From Eunapius fragilis (lineage: Eukaryota; Porifera; Demospongiae; Spongillida; Spongillidae): 64,000 nucleotides of DNA. The position numbers and the translations under genes are program-made. The stretch covers positions 5,847,626 through 5,911,625 of the forward strand of contig OY811980.1 in NCBI GenBank assembly GCA_963681505.1, in the 5' to 3' direction. This document shows positions 1 to 11,172 of the stretch, piece after piece (positions within the stretch are counted from its first letter, which is position 1; each line of letters begins with the position of its first letter). The notes beneath the pieces were generated by a model. The model did not search any database, was not told where the DNA came from, and was given only the letters and a program-made list of their open reading frames with translations.

Positions 1-570
1 CTTTCACGCGTTCAAATACGCCCTATTTTATTTTACAAAGTTCGCAAGACTAAAAGGACACGCCCTACCAAGCTATCGAGGTAAGCCAGAACAATGTATT
101 TCGCTGTCAGTGCGGTCGACGGCGTTGTTACAGTATACTCCTTCGCGAAGGCCAAGATTTAAGGTCAGACATGTCTTGTACTGTAACCTGACCTTTATGT
201 GTTCTCTTATTTTGTTTAGTGTCTGAACCAGAGAAATAACCTGCTCGAGCGTCATGGCGTGCAAAGACTTCTAACTTTCGTATATATATGTGTTCTTCAT
301 GTTGTATTTATTTATCATCATTTTATTAAAATCAATTGGACCTGTTGTATAGTTTATTAATATCAATTTATGTTGGGATCATCAATTTACGGTAAATATA
401 CGAGATATTGTTACCTCTGTCAACACCCAATAGAGTGTACTGGCTACACTTCAGAGGTGTTAGCTGTAACACTCCTAAGCGGTTACCACTACACCCCAGG
501 GGGTGTCATTTTTAAATATCCATACGAACACCCCGAAGTGTGTTGCGGTAACACCTTTTTTTTAACAGTG
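1..570 (-). mobile_element. 3' end of CACTG-terminated DNA transposon (copy A)
   Basis: The segment ends at 566-570 in CAGTG, preceded by a T tract and GGTAACACC, so on the minus strand it starts CACTGTTAAAAAAAA. It is the exact-length reverse complement of 6672-7241 (position 1 pairs with 7241 and 570 with 6672), and the ORFs inside the two copies translate identically. Subterminal motifs of the GGGGTGTTA type repeat several times. CACTG termini with repeated subterminal motifs fit the CACTA/EnSpm group; that assignment is inference. The base after 570 resumes receptor-intron sequence found intact at 48871, so the element sits inside a copy of the FN3 unit. Its other end is outside the window. 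Confidence 0.75.
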
Positions 571-930
571 CAGATGGTATAATTCTGTACCCCTGTGTTA
601 GTAGTTGCTATTATATTATGTATGGGACTGTAATGCTGGATATCTCTATGTTAAAGTGAAGGATATAGAGTTTAAACATGTGGCACTAAAAGCTGTTGGA
701 GGAGCGAGATCTGGATATCAGGTGTTCTGATAGGCATTGAAGAGAAGATCCCAGCTGATGCTTGCAAATCAGTATATACCAGCAAATCAATGTGTTTTAA
801 CATATCTAGCCTGATGGACTTATACCCTCAATGCATTTAGCACTGTTAAGTGTAAAGCAGTCTTAAAGGATGACGATGGCATTGCCATTTGTGACAGATT
901 GGGACTTCTAAGCAACCGCTGTGCAGCACT
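571..930 (-). pseudogene. Degenerate FN3 exon, part of displaced unit
   Basis: Diverged homologue of the two-FN3 exon family; the matching full-length relic in the intact units is at about 48782-49240. Its right-hand part (3' half of the exon) is replaced by the transposon end at 570. The frame is broken. Confidence 0.6.
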
Positions 931-1534
931 CACAAAACGTTGTACAACATGGTGCAGACAGCAACATTTTGCTAGCTACTTCACACTGTAATTACGCATT
1001 CATATGATTGGCTGGCCTGGTTCCATATTGTATTGATATTATACCAACCAAGCATTTTTGTATAAATTTAAAATGTATTCTTATGTAGTACTCATCATGC
1101 TTAAATAGATCATATTTGATTTCACGAAACTAGCACTCGATAAACGTGAGCGTGTGGTTATTGTATTTTTCATGTGGCGCAGAGTCTAGCAGAATCATCC
1201 TTTTGTGGTTATAAATTTGTCAGTATAATAAGTGTATGTTACGTAATCACACAACCACTTGTACCTGAAAATATGTTATTAATAACAACAATAATATCTT
1301 GAGAACTACAATAAGTTTCCATAGCAAGAGTTTTAAGAGATCTAAACAAAAAGTGCCGTCAGGTTGCAAAGACATATTGATTTATATAATCTACAATTGT
1401 TGTAGTGATAAAAGTATAATCACATTACGGTGATTTTTCTGGGCAGCACACATATCTTTGGAGGCAACAGAGAACTACCAATGTTTTGCAAAGCACCCAT
1501 CGCGCGCATGTGTGCATGCAATCACACTACTCAC

Positions 1535-2146
1535 AGCCATCTGCAGTGCTAATAATTAGCGCAGAGTACTCTCCGTACAGCGGACCATTCATACCAGGAT
1601 GAAAACTATAAGCCCTCACAGAAATGTTGTACACTGAGTGTGGTGTCAGGCCATGGATGGTATAATTCTGTATCCCCATGTCAGTAGTTGATATTGTAAT
1701 GTTCTCCATGATTTCCATCACTGATGCATTGTAGATAATTAGGTATCCTTGTATGAGACCTCTTGGAGTGGTTGGATACCACCATGTTAGAATGATGGAC
1801 GTAGAATTGAAAGATGTGAAGTTAAAACCAGTTGGAGGAGAAGAAATGTCTGGATATGTTGTGACAGTGATGGAAGTGAAGTTCCCAGGACCAGCCTCAG
1901 ATACTGCTTGCACACACAATGAGTAGTTTGTGTATGCCAGCAAATCAATGAGTGTGATGTTGAATGCTGTCTGGTCTGGCGCAGTAATGATGGATTGGTT
2001 TGTACCATTAAAGCAATCCGTGCTGTTAGCATAAAACAGGTCATATTTCATGACGGTGCCATTAGTGACAGATGGGGGTGTCCAAGAGACAAAGATGGCC
2101 GTAGAGTTGAGCACAGTGGCGGCAAAACTGAATGGTGCTCCAGGTA
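1535..2146 (-). CDS. Isolated FN3-FN3 exon (partial; gene context unclear)
   Basis: This 612-bp open exon has a GT donor side (GCT|GTGAGT on the minus strand) and a CCCCACAG acceptor. It encodes two FN3 domains and has the same length and phase-1 boundaries as receptor exons at 49819-50430, 55047-55658 and 61077-61688. It has no internal stop and few substitutions. FN3 hallmarks visible are the B-strand Trp of each domain (SWTPPS, TWWYP) and the Tyr-rich C'/F strands (YTNYSLCVQAV, HSVYNISVRAY). No partner exon is adjacent: a transposon end lies 965 bp downstream and unrelated sequence upstream. It could be an exon of a gene continuing left of the window or a stranded duplicate. Confidence 0.6.
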
Positions 2147-3705
2147 CTGTGGGGAAATGTGAATCGACATTGATGCTTGGATTTAGATAAATATATTACA
2201 TAAGTAGGGGTAAAAATGCTAGCTGATGTATTCCTTCCCCGCCTATGCATATGTTGTATGCTGTTGCAATTGAATTGCAGTTAATATACTGCAACTATGT
2301 CTTACATCAATTATGCATAACAATGTGCCAACTGCATGCTCACAAGCTACTCCAACTGAATTCTTTGCTTACAGATCTGATGTAAACCTATTCCATGATA
2401 GTATACATATAACACACCAGCTCATTACATAAGCTAACTAGGAGAATTGAGGAAATAATCAATCGTGAATTTATTCAAATAATAGACTTGTATTTAGATC
2501 ATTTTTATAATCATTGATAGTGATTTGCTACACGTGGGTCTGTCGTTCACATACATACACACACAATGCACAAAAATACATAAATATGCACACATGCACA
2601 ACAAACGCACAGAAACACATGCACAAACAAACACACAGAAATAATGCTCCCACTAACACACTTGTATTCAGGGTGGATATGATGGCAAAAGCTTGAGTAT
2701 AGTTACCACTTAATATAAAATACAATGACAGGTAAATATTTGTAATGCAAGTTTATTTTCCCCCATAATTTAAATCAATGACGTTTTCTAAGATATGACA
2801 TGCAGTGGACCAATCAGTACTTACAGTAAACGATTTTAATAGTAAGTTACTTAACTTGCATAAAGTTATTGAGATTCAGGATCATATATATTTATTAAGT
2901 AGGTTATTACAATTTTGGCACATTACTCCATAACATTTGATTTTTTTTTTTTAAACTTGATATTGTAGTGAAAAGGGGCCTAAAAATTACTAGGAAGGAG
3001 CATCAAAGTTGATGCGTGCAAGTGAAATGTACGCATAACAAAAAATTCAGGCCACTGCCATTCCATGATGGACACACTAATTTCCTGAGCGGAAGGAAGA
3101 AGTTATAGAGGACATAAGAATGTCTTAGAATATTTGAAAACATGAAAAATGTACGTTAGGCCACATTTCGCTGCGTCGATTACATTTCATCTTGTATTAA
3201 TAACGCAACTAAAAAATTGTAGATGGACATATTGCATTTATTTAAAAGCTTTGCCTTCATTCGCGAACGCCTGGCCTAACAATTCACGTACACAATGCAC
3301 TGACTGCGTGCAAGCACTCAACATCCAAATGAGATTTAAAGCGACATTGCCGACATACATGTCCTTGAAACGTACGGTGTTTCCGAACTAGCAAAGGCAA
3401 ATCGAATCTAGCCCCACTGTGTTCAATGAATGTAATCAGTTAGTACAGTGATCCCTATTCACCGACCAAATTCATTGACCGCAAAGCGGATTGTTCCAGT
3501 TGAATTGCCTTTGCTATTGCGCATACACTTAAAGTTTTTGCTGCATGAGAGCTCACATCAGTTTTACATATGTGTACAATTGAATTGAATTTACCTTCTG
3601 AATTTCCGTTCACATATGCACATTGTTGACAGGTGATGAATAGAACTGTGAAAAATGCATGTATATAGCCGCCTGAAACATTCATTAATGCGCCTATCAT
3701 TGTTA

Positions 3706-3787
3706 CGTGAGACCCCTCCCCCCCCCCTCCCCCCGGGGCATTGGGAGGGATTTGACCTTTATTAAAGCAAGCGCATTGTTACGTGAG

Positions 3788-3822
<35 letters not shown>

Positions 3823-3862
3823 AGGGACATTGGGAGGGATTTGACCTTTATTAAAGCAAACT
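3706..3862. repeat. Tandem duplication with poly-C tracts
   Basis: Two copies of a unit of about 75-80 bp (CATTGTTACGTGAGACC, a C tract, then CATTGGGAGGGATTTGACC) lie head to tail. The C run is interrupted in the first copy and about 35 bases of near-pure C in the second. The rest of 3448-3984 shows no recognisable gene; GGTCAAATG-like words recur at 3890-3960. Confidence 0.7.
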
Positions 3863-4181
3863 GCCCCTGGTTGGGGGTTAATAACCGGTCAAATGTCTAT
3901 ACTACGTGGTCTGATAAAAGGTCAAATGCGTGGCCGACTATGGTCAAATGTGTTGCTCAGTAATGATATTCACGCGTCAAATCTGGGTGTTACTAATATG
4001 AGGAACGGAACGGAACTTTTGCGGAACGTTCCGTTCCGCATACTAAAACGCGGGACGTCTATACAGTTTTTTTCTACTCAAATGATCCAGTATGAACCAC
4101 ATAGAATGGAGCTGATTAAATTTGTATGCGTTCCCTTCTCCCCCCTACATCCCCTCCTCCTGCCGCCTGCTCCCGCCATAT

Positions 4182-4250
4182 CCCTCCTCCTCCTCCTCCT
4201 CCTCCTCCTCCTCCTCCTCCTCCTCCTCCTCCTCCTCCTCCTCCTCCTCC
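4182..4250. repeat. (CTC)n microsatellite, left foldback arm
   Basis: Near-perfect trinucleotide repeat; the complementary GAG tract is in the right arm at about 6050-6112. Confidence 0.9.
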
Positions 4251-4574
4251 CCTTCCTTCTCCTCCTCCCTTTCCTCCCTCTCCCTCCTTTTAACTCCTCA
4301 TCAGATACACATACATCACTTTGGGCATGCAGCTAAAGCAAGTATTATGTAGTATCTTAAATTTGACACACAACCATGTATGCCATGGTGATACTGTTGT
4401 AAATTTGCAAGGGGACATATATGTGTGCCATGGGATACCATATTTCTTTATAGACTCTTTTTACACATCATGTCCTCAACTAAAAATGTGAAGATACACA
4501 TTCATAGATAAACAACTTAACTTGCCAAAAGTCGTTTGGGTTGGCTTGTGTACACAGCCAATAAGTATCTGAAG

Positions 4575-4745
4575 AACAGTATGATCATGGCACACATGTG
4601 TGTCACGTTGCTAATCTGAGGAACAGCATGATCATGGCATACATGTGTGGTGCCCTCTTGTCTAATCTGAGGAACAGTATGATCATGGCATACATGTGTG
4701 ATGCCCTCTTGTCTAATCTGAGGAACAGTATGATCATGGCATATG
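4575..4745. repeat. Minisatellite, short array (left arm)
   Basis: Units of about 44-52 bp carry ATGATCATGGCATACATGTGTG followed by a CCCTCTTGTCTAATCTGAGGAACAG-type segment, in opposite orientation to the array at 5180-5757. Confidence 0.8.
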
Positions 4746-5179
4746 TGTGTCACATAACTGTGGAGAATTTAATTGCTGTACCATTTGCAAAATCTAAAGT
4801 TTAGCAAATTACACTAGAAGTGAATGTATGATCCCTATCATAGTGAACCTTAGGCAGAGGAGTTTTACGTGTTTTCCTGTGTTTAATCTGAAATGACTCA
4901 ATGATTCAAAGTCAATTCCAGGTAAATGGTTAAAGTTTACTCACTTGCAGGTTACCAAAGCTTTCTGAAATTACCATGATATGTTGCAGCACCTGTCATG
5001 AATGGTATCATGGGGAGGTGTGTGTAGCTGCAACCTAAGAGTGCATGGAATCGAAGAGAAGAGAAATTGTTCTGTCCTGTCTGCAAGTCTTTGATACAAA
5101 ACTAAGGTTTACTCATACATTCACTTCTTGTGTAATTTGCTAAACATTAAATTTTGCAAATGGTACAGCAATTAAATTC

Positions 5180-5757
5180 TTCACAGTTATGTGACACACA
5201 TATATGCCAAGATCATACTGTTCTTCCAATTAGCAACGTGACACACATGTATGCCATGATCATACTGTTCCTCAGATTAGCAACGACACACATTTATGCC
5301 ATGATCATACTGTTCCTCAGATTAGCAACGTGACACACATGTGTGCCATGATCATACTGTTCCTCAGATTAGCAAGAGGGCACCACACATGTATGTCATA
5401 ATCACACTGTTTCTCAGATTAGCAATGTGACACACATGTATGCCAAGATCATACTGTTCCTCAGATTAGCAAGAGGGCACCACACATATATGCTATAATC
5501 ATACTGTTCCTCAGATTAGCCACATGACACACATGTATGCCATGATCATACTGTTCCTCAGATTAGCAAGAGGGCATCACACATGTATGCCATGATCATA
5601 CTGTTCCTCAGATTAGCAACGTGATATACATGTATGCCATGATCATAATGTTCCTCAGATTAGCAAGAGGGCACCACACATGTATGCCATGATCATACTG
5701 TTCCTCAGATTAGCAACGTGACACACGTGTGTGCCATGATCATACTGTTCCTCAGAT
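5180..5757. repeat. Minisatellite, long array (right arm)
   Basis: About 13 units of 40-52 bp with the core CCATGATCATACTGTTCCTC, alternating two linkers (AGCAACGTGACACAC and AGCAAGAGGGCACCACAC). Units abut directly with no unique spacers, so this is a minisatellite and not a CRISPR array. Confidence 0.85.
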
Positions 5758-6045
5758 ACTTATTGGCTGTGTAAACAAGCCAACCCAAACGACTTTTGGC
5801 AAGTTAAGTAGTTTATCTATGAATTAGCCTGATGTGTAAAACGGGTCTTTAAAGAAATATTGTATCCCATGGCACACATGTATGTCCCCTTGCAAATATA
5901 CAACAGTTTCACCATGGCATACATGGTTGGGTTGTGCAAGTTGTGTGTCAAATTTAATATTCAACATAATACTTGCTTTCCCAAAGTGATGTATGTGTAT
6001 CTGATGAAGAGTTAAAAGGAGGCAGGAGGAGGGAGGAGGGGAGAG

Positions 6046-6112
6046 GGAGGAAGGAGGAGGAGGAGGAGGAGGAGGAGGAGGAGGAGGAGGAGGAGGAGGA
6101 GGAGGAGGAGGG
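6046..6112. repeat. (AGG)n microsatellite, right foldback arm
   Basis: Mirror of the CTC tract at 4182-4250, placed symmetrically in the inverted arm. Confidence 0.9.
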
Positions 6113-8777
6113 ATGAGGAGCGAGCAGGAGGCAGGAGGAGGGGAGGAGGGAGCGCATACAAATTTAATGAGCTCCATTCTATGTGGCTCATACTGGGTTA
6201 TTTGAGTAGGCTTTAAAAAAAAAGTGCATAGACGTTCCGCATTTTAGTATGCGGAACGGAAAGGAACGTTCAGCAAACGTTACGTTCCGTTCCTCATATT
6301 AGTAAGACCCGTCAAATCCCACCAAATCCCGACTTCGCCCCGGATAGGCGATAACGCTCGAACATTAAAATATGTCTTAACAAATAGTTTTTCATCGCTT
6401 ACCATATATATAAATGGCTTGATGGCAGTGAAAACGAAGTGGTTTGTACGTCATATCTCTTTAAATTCAGGAAGCCTCTGAACGAGTTTCTGTGTCCTTA
6501 TAATAGCCTATTTAAAAAGCAGACTAGTACATAACGACTAATATATGCGGCTATATAACGTGGCACAACGTCCTATATAATCAATTGTTACCTCTTGACT
6601 GAGATTTTTGAATCGCGATTCCTACGACAAATTGAGCCCTTATATATTCAGTACCATTTTTATATTACGCACACTGTTAAAAAAAAGGTGTTACCGCAAC
6701 ACACTTCGGGGTGTTCGTATGGATATTTAAAAATGACACCCCCTGGGGTGTAGTGGTAACCGCTTAGGAGTGTTACAGCTAACACCTCTGAAGTGTAGCC
6801 AGTACACTCTATTGGGTGTTGACAGAGGTAACAATATCTCGTATATTTACCGTAAATTGATGATCCCAACATAAATTGATATTAATAAACTATACAACAG
6901 GTCCAATTGATTTTAATAAAATGATGATAAATAAATACAACATGAAGAACACATATATATACGAAAGTTAGAAGTCTTTGCACGCCATGACGCTCGAGCA
7001 GGTTATTTCTCTGGTTCAGACACTAAACAAAATAAGAGAACACATAAAGGTCAGGTTACAGTACAAGACATGTCTGACCTTAAATCTTGGCCTTCGCGAA
7101 GGAGTATACTGTAACAACGCCGTCGACCGCACTGACAGCGAAATACATTGTTCTGGCTTACCTCGATAGCTTGGTAGGGCGTGTCCTTTTAGTCTTGCGA
7201 ACTTTGTAAAATAAAATAGGGCGTATTTGAACGCGTGAAAGGGAACTGACGTGTATGGCTTACCCCGATAGCTTGGTAAGGCATGTCCTTTTAGTCTTGC
7301 GGACTTTGTAAAATAAAATAGGGCGTATTTGAACGCGTGAAAAGGAACTTACATGTACCTCGATTCCTCACGCGTATAGTGAGGTAGCGTGCGCTGTAGT
7401 AGCTGGGTAGCACGGTAGTAGAATTTTCCTTAGCGTATATAGCCGAGAAGTGGATTTGTACAGGCATTCCGAACTGCTGTACTAGTATCCCTACCAAGAA
7501 CAACTCGATGCACTCTCTTCAAGGCACCCAACTGTTGTTAATTGAACGACGCATCGCTAAATGTTTGAAGAAAACAACTGGGTTTAAACCAAGCAAAACA
7601 TCACCATGCCTATTACCTTTCACGAACACTTTATATTTTAAAAAGGTCACGGAGAACGTGCTATTAAGGGTCACGCATGCGCAATGAAAAATACCCTGGG
7701 GTCGAGGCAGCGAAAAGGGACCTAGCGCATATTTTTTCAAGTTTTCAAAATATTTCATATTCAGAGAGACACCTATGTCCTCTACAACTTCTTTCATACA
7801 CACTGGAAATTAGCCTGTCCATCATGGGGTTACAGGGTCCCGAATTTTTAATTACGCGTACATTTTTATTACACATGTGGACTTTGATGCTCCTTCCTGG
7901 AAATTTTTATAATATGCGCTAGGTCCCTTTTTGCTGCCTCGACCCCATTTACTCACTAGAAGTTCAATGTTTTTATCAACATGAACACAAAACATGGATA
8001 CATATTAATACTGATAAAAAGTTGATCCAATTATGACATCATGCTGGTGCCAAGCTTAAGCATGCATGATATGCCAAATGTGGCACCATTTCAGATATTC
8101 ATACAATATGGCACATGTGGAATCAAAATGCTACCCTGCTATTGACTGACCCATCACATGATCTTCATGGCAACCAGTCTGGTCCAAGTCACATGATCCC
8201 CTCTATGGCAACCTTTGGTAATGGTCCCCACAGCCATTTCCTCCTCACTCGCTAAAACCTTGTCTGCATCAGGAGTCTTCTCAGTTGTCTCTTCCTTTAC
8301 AAACATGTCTTCCTTACCCTCAGTTCATCCTACATGTATACCTCAGACTACTTGCCTCTCACTATAGTTACTTAATTGCCTCTCCCTACTTGTCAACACG
8401 CTATGTAGTGCTACACATCGATAATAATTATATTCTCATCCATAAAAATAAACAATAGATGGAGCAACAGAAAACTAAGGGCAACCCAGATGCGCTTTTA
8501 TAAGAGTTACAAGGAAGAGCAGATAAAGAAGTGGCTAGCAACTACGCACTAACGACCAACATATGCAATCAATCTGTGTACATACTTTCACATTACCACG
8601 ACTCAAAAAGCTTTTGGCAGTGTGGTATAACCTCAAAGTTTGATACACATGTATTTGTTCAGCAGTTACAATAGTAACATGAATCAAAATGACAAAAAGG
8701 AATAAGCACTTAGTCAGAGTACAGAAAAAAATGATTAGTTACTATAGTCAATCCAGGCATACAGCAAAAATGATCAG

Positions 8778-9056
8778 TTACAATAGTCGATCCAGTGTTG
8801 ACTTGACACAAACAGCTAGGGTAGGTATTTTCTGACTATCCTGGATGTCTAGAATATAGAATTGTCCAAATGTAAGGAATGCTAGACTGGATTTTGGATA
8901 CTCTATATTAAAGGCAAAGTATGCTCCATACAGAGACTTGATAGCCTCCCAGCAAGTTGGCTTCTCTACCAGGATCTCTTGTTCGGTAACAACAAAGATT
9001 TGTGGGGCAGTAGAGTCATGATTCACTATAAGTATGTAGGGCCAGTTTTGTCCCAC
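8778..9056 (-). CDS. Exon of unrecognised gene in element B
   Basis: Open 92-codon stretch whose composition looks protein-coding. It includes a segment YGAYFAFNIEYPKSSLAF and a preceding FVVTEQEILVEKPTCWEAI. This pattern (a short strand-rich segment, then a YxxYFxFNxEYP motif) resembles a domain I associate with uncharacterised transposon-linked proteins in aquatic invertebrates; that resemblance is from memory and unverified. Exact splice sites were not set. Sequences at 9160-9290 and 9669-9908 on the same strand may be upstream exons of the same gene. Confidence 0.4.
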   Translation of the reverse strand: MGQNWPYILIVNHDSTAPQIFVVTEQEILVEKPTCWEAIKSLYGAYFAFNIEYPKSSLAFLTFGQFYILDIQDSQKIPTLAVCVKSTLDRLL

Positions 9057-9159
9057 AGTTTGTACAGCCTGTTCCAGTTGGGTACAAATCTGTCAGGAAA
9101 ATGTTTTTTGACACCTACAGATGTTTGCTCACTCCCCTCCTCCTCCACCTCTAAGCCCC

Positions 9160-9289
9160 TCAGTATTTAGAAAACTCACAGACATTCAGAGCACAACGTT
9201 GATACTTTTGCTCGCATATTTCTTGGGCGTAAGTAAGGCATTGAGTAGCTCCAAAGAGTGCAGTTCGCTCAGTGTATTTGCTGTCCAAA

Positions 9290-9290
<1 letters not shown>
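9160..9290 (-). CDS. Possible exon of unrecognised gene
   Basis: Minus-strand open segment with non-repetitive, protein-like composition (TERTALFGATQCLTYAQEIC) between a CA microsatellite and the exon at 8778-9056. It is probably part of the same gene; boundaries are uncertain. Confidence 0.3.
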
Positions 9291-9292
<2 letters not shown>

Positions 9293-9343
<51 letters not shown>

Positions 9344-9385
9344 TACACACACACATGCACACACACATGTGCGCACACACACACA
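9293..9385. repeat. (CA)n microsatellite
   Basis: Pure CA to about 9337, then CA-rich imperfect sequence. The ORFs through it on both strands are artefacts. Confidence 0.95.
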
Positions 9386-9668
9386 AATTTGAACATGTGT
9401 AAACAAACAGAAACAGTCACTACTTGTAAATCACAAGTGTTTATGTGCATGCATTGTTATTTATACTGAAAAGTTTAGCTGGCATTTAGAAAAATTCTAA
9501 ATCATTTTATCAAGACCCTATATAATTTTAAAGATGGTGTTTATTATATGCCAATATACCAGAGCTATCTAACTTTAATAAAATGAAATGTGTCAAAGCC
9601 ATAATATCTTTTCGTATCTGTACATAACTACAACTACCCCTTTTCACAGTCATTATTCACAGCAAAGA

Positions 9669-9908
9669 TTATCTGTATAAACATGTAAAAATAGCCTCTT
9701 TACAATTACCTTCCTCATTTGTGCAATTCTGTATCTCACTGAGCTGAGCTTTAAGTATAGCAGAAATATTCTCCCGACTTTCAGCTTCCTTCTTTGACAG
9801 TCTGTACACTTTAGGAATCATCATTTTCCATCTCTCACTAGCCACTTCCTCATTGTCAGTGCCAACTATAGCCACCAGTTCCCTCCAAAGCTGAAGGGTA
9901 CAAAACAC
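9669..9908 (-). CDS. Possible exon of unrecognised gene
   Basis: Open charged helical segment (RWKMMIPKVYRLSKKEAES and LKAQLSEIQNCTNEEG) predicted as amphipathic or coiled-coil-like by eye. It ends near an in-frame GT on the minus strand, consistent with an exon upstream of 9160-9290 and 8778-9056. No family was recognised. Confidence 0.35.
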   Translation of the reverse strand: MFCTLQLWRELVAIVGTDNEEVASERWKMMIPKVYRLSKKEAESRENISAILKAQLSEIQNCTNEEGNCKEAIFTCLYR

Positions 9909-10598
9909 TAAATGAAGCTAAAGACTGTCCATCATTAATATTTAATGCATGTTCAGAACTCGTTTTGAATGACAAATACATGTATGTGCATGAACATAAA
10001 ATATTTGTAAATTCATTACTACTATCACCCGGTCCGCATCTTCCTAATCAGATTGTGAAGGGAGGATCCTCTCCCACCTTTGATTACCATACCCCCCCCC
10101 CTCCCCATTTTCTTACACCTCCCCAATCCAATTCTCCTACACTGTACCTCCCTAATCAAAACTATCATCCTCCTCACCCTCCTTCCCCCAGCCTCCTCCC
10201 CCTTACACTTCCTGTATCATCCTCACAAGCATCTCCATCATCCTTATAGTACACGCTCTCTTGTCCTCCCCCTGCTTACACAACAAAACTAGGTAACCCC
10301 AATTGAGTTAATGAGACGTGTTTTTCATGAGTGAAAAAAAAAAAACGATGTCATCGTTATATAAACACATATATTTTTAATTGCAGGGCTAAATGGGTCA
10401 CCTTTGCTGGTCAGAAGTATCAAACTATGTGTATTGTTATTCTAGGAGTGGATGAAGACTACCCTATGTTTGGGCAAGTTAAGGAACTGTACATGATTGA
10501 TACCACAAAACCTATGGCAATTGTGACTGTAATGTCAACGCTTGCATTCAACGAGCACTACCATGGCTATACATTGAGTTATTCAACCTCTACCAGGG

Positions 10599-11172
10599 CA
10601 GGGCCGTAGAGAGGGGGGGGTAAGCAGGGTATGTTACCCCGGGCCTCAGGGTGTAAAGGGGCCTCCGGGTCCAGAAAATATTATTCCTACAATTGGGGGG
10701 TTGAAGGAATCATCATCAAATGTGATGCTTCAGCGGCGGATCCGGAGGGGGGGGGGGGGGGGGGGTAACTCAGTGCACGTGTCTCCCCCCCCCCCCCCCC
10801 CCCCCCTTCCAAATATAAATTCATAACTTTTTGGGCTGCATTTTATAATAATAGCCGCATGCTTGCGCCACCTATTGATACCCGTACGCATTAACTCTAC
10901 TAGTGTACTATATCCTGGGCCCCCTGATATGCGATCATACCCCCCTTCCCCCACTTTTTATATTGGGCTAGAAACCGACAGCACCCACCACCCCCCCCCC
11001 CCCCCCCGCTTTTCGTATCGGGCCAGAAGCCAAAAGCACCCCCCTCCCCAGCCACACCCACCATCCGTGCCCCACCCCCCCTATAACCTGGATCCGCGGC
11101 TATGCTTGGCATGGGTGAGGGGCCTCATTAACTTAAATACCCCGGGCCTCCGTGCCGCTCTCAACGGGCCTC
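10599..11172. mobile_element. Non-autonomous hAT-type MITE, 574 bp
   Basis: It starts CAGGGCCGTAGAGAG. The right end in reverse reads GAGGCCCGTTGAGAG, 12 of 15 matching. The 8-bp direct repeat TACCAGGG flanks it exactly (10591-10598 and 11173-11180), as expected for hAT elements. It has no transposase; the interior is G- and C-homopolymer-rich. It interrupts the coding exon at 10387-11293. Confidence 0.85.
10732..11101. mobile_element. Second, nested hAT-like sequence
   Basis: CAGCGGCGGATCCGG near 10731 and the reverse of CCTGGATCCGCGGCTA at about 11086-11101 form inverted ends inside the larger MITE. Poly-G and poly-C tracts sit next to each end. No clean target duplication was found, so the boundary is tentative. 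Confidence 0.4.

Larger units (their letters stand above)
571..3447 (-). repeat. Displaced copy of receptor FN3 tandem unit
   Basis: The sequence matches 48871 to about 51685 and its counterparts near 54.1-55.9 and 60.1-62.9 kb through exon, introns and a degenerate exon. It starts abruptly at the transposon end (570). It stops abruptly at about 3447, after GTTAGTACAGT, where the other copies continue with TATGAATAAATGCC. It lies some 34 kb beyond the receptor's stop codon in the same orientation. It may be a segmental duplication, part of another FN3 gene running off the left edge, or an assembly artefact. Confidence 0.85.
3985..6310. mobile_element. Foldback-type element with long imperfect inverted arms
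   Basis: The left end GGGTGTTACTAATATGAGG and the right end, read in reverse (GGGTCTTACTAATATGAGG), are inverted repeats. They are followed inward by matching GGAACG/CGTTCC-rich blocks, the sequence flanking a CTC/GAG repeat, the CATGATCATACTG minisatellite, and a block near 4760-4850 versus 5105-5180. The arms are unequal because the minisatellite has about 3-4 units on the left and about 13-14 on the right. No transposase is seen. Target duplication was not identified, so exact ends are approximate. Confidence 0.65.

Noticed and set aside
73-264. 63-codon ORF identical at 6978-7169
   Set aside because: Identical because it lies in the inverted transposon copy; no recognisable domain.
1787-2044. 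85-codon minus ORF (also at 50071, 55299, 61329)
   Set aside because: Out-of-frame shadow of the FN3-FN3 exon.
5180-5757. CRISPR-like regular repeats
   Set aside because: Units are contiguous with no unique spacers, there are no cas genes, and the genome is eukaryotic. It is a minisatellite.
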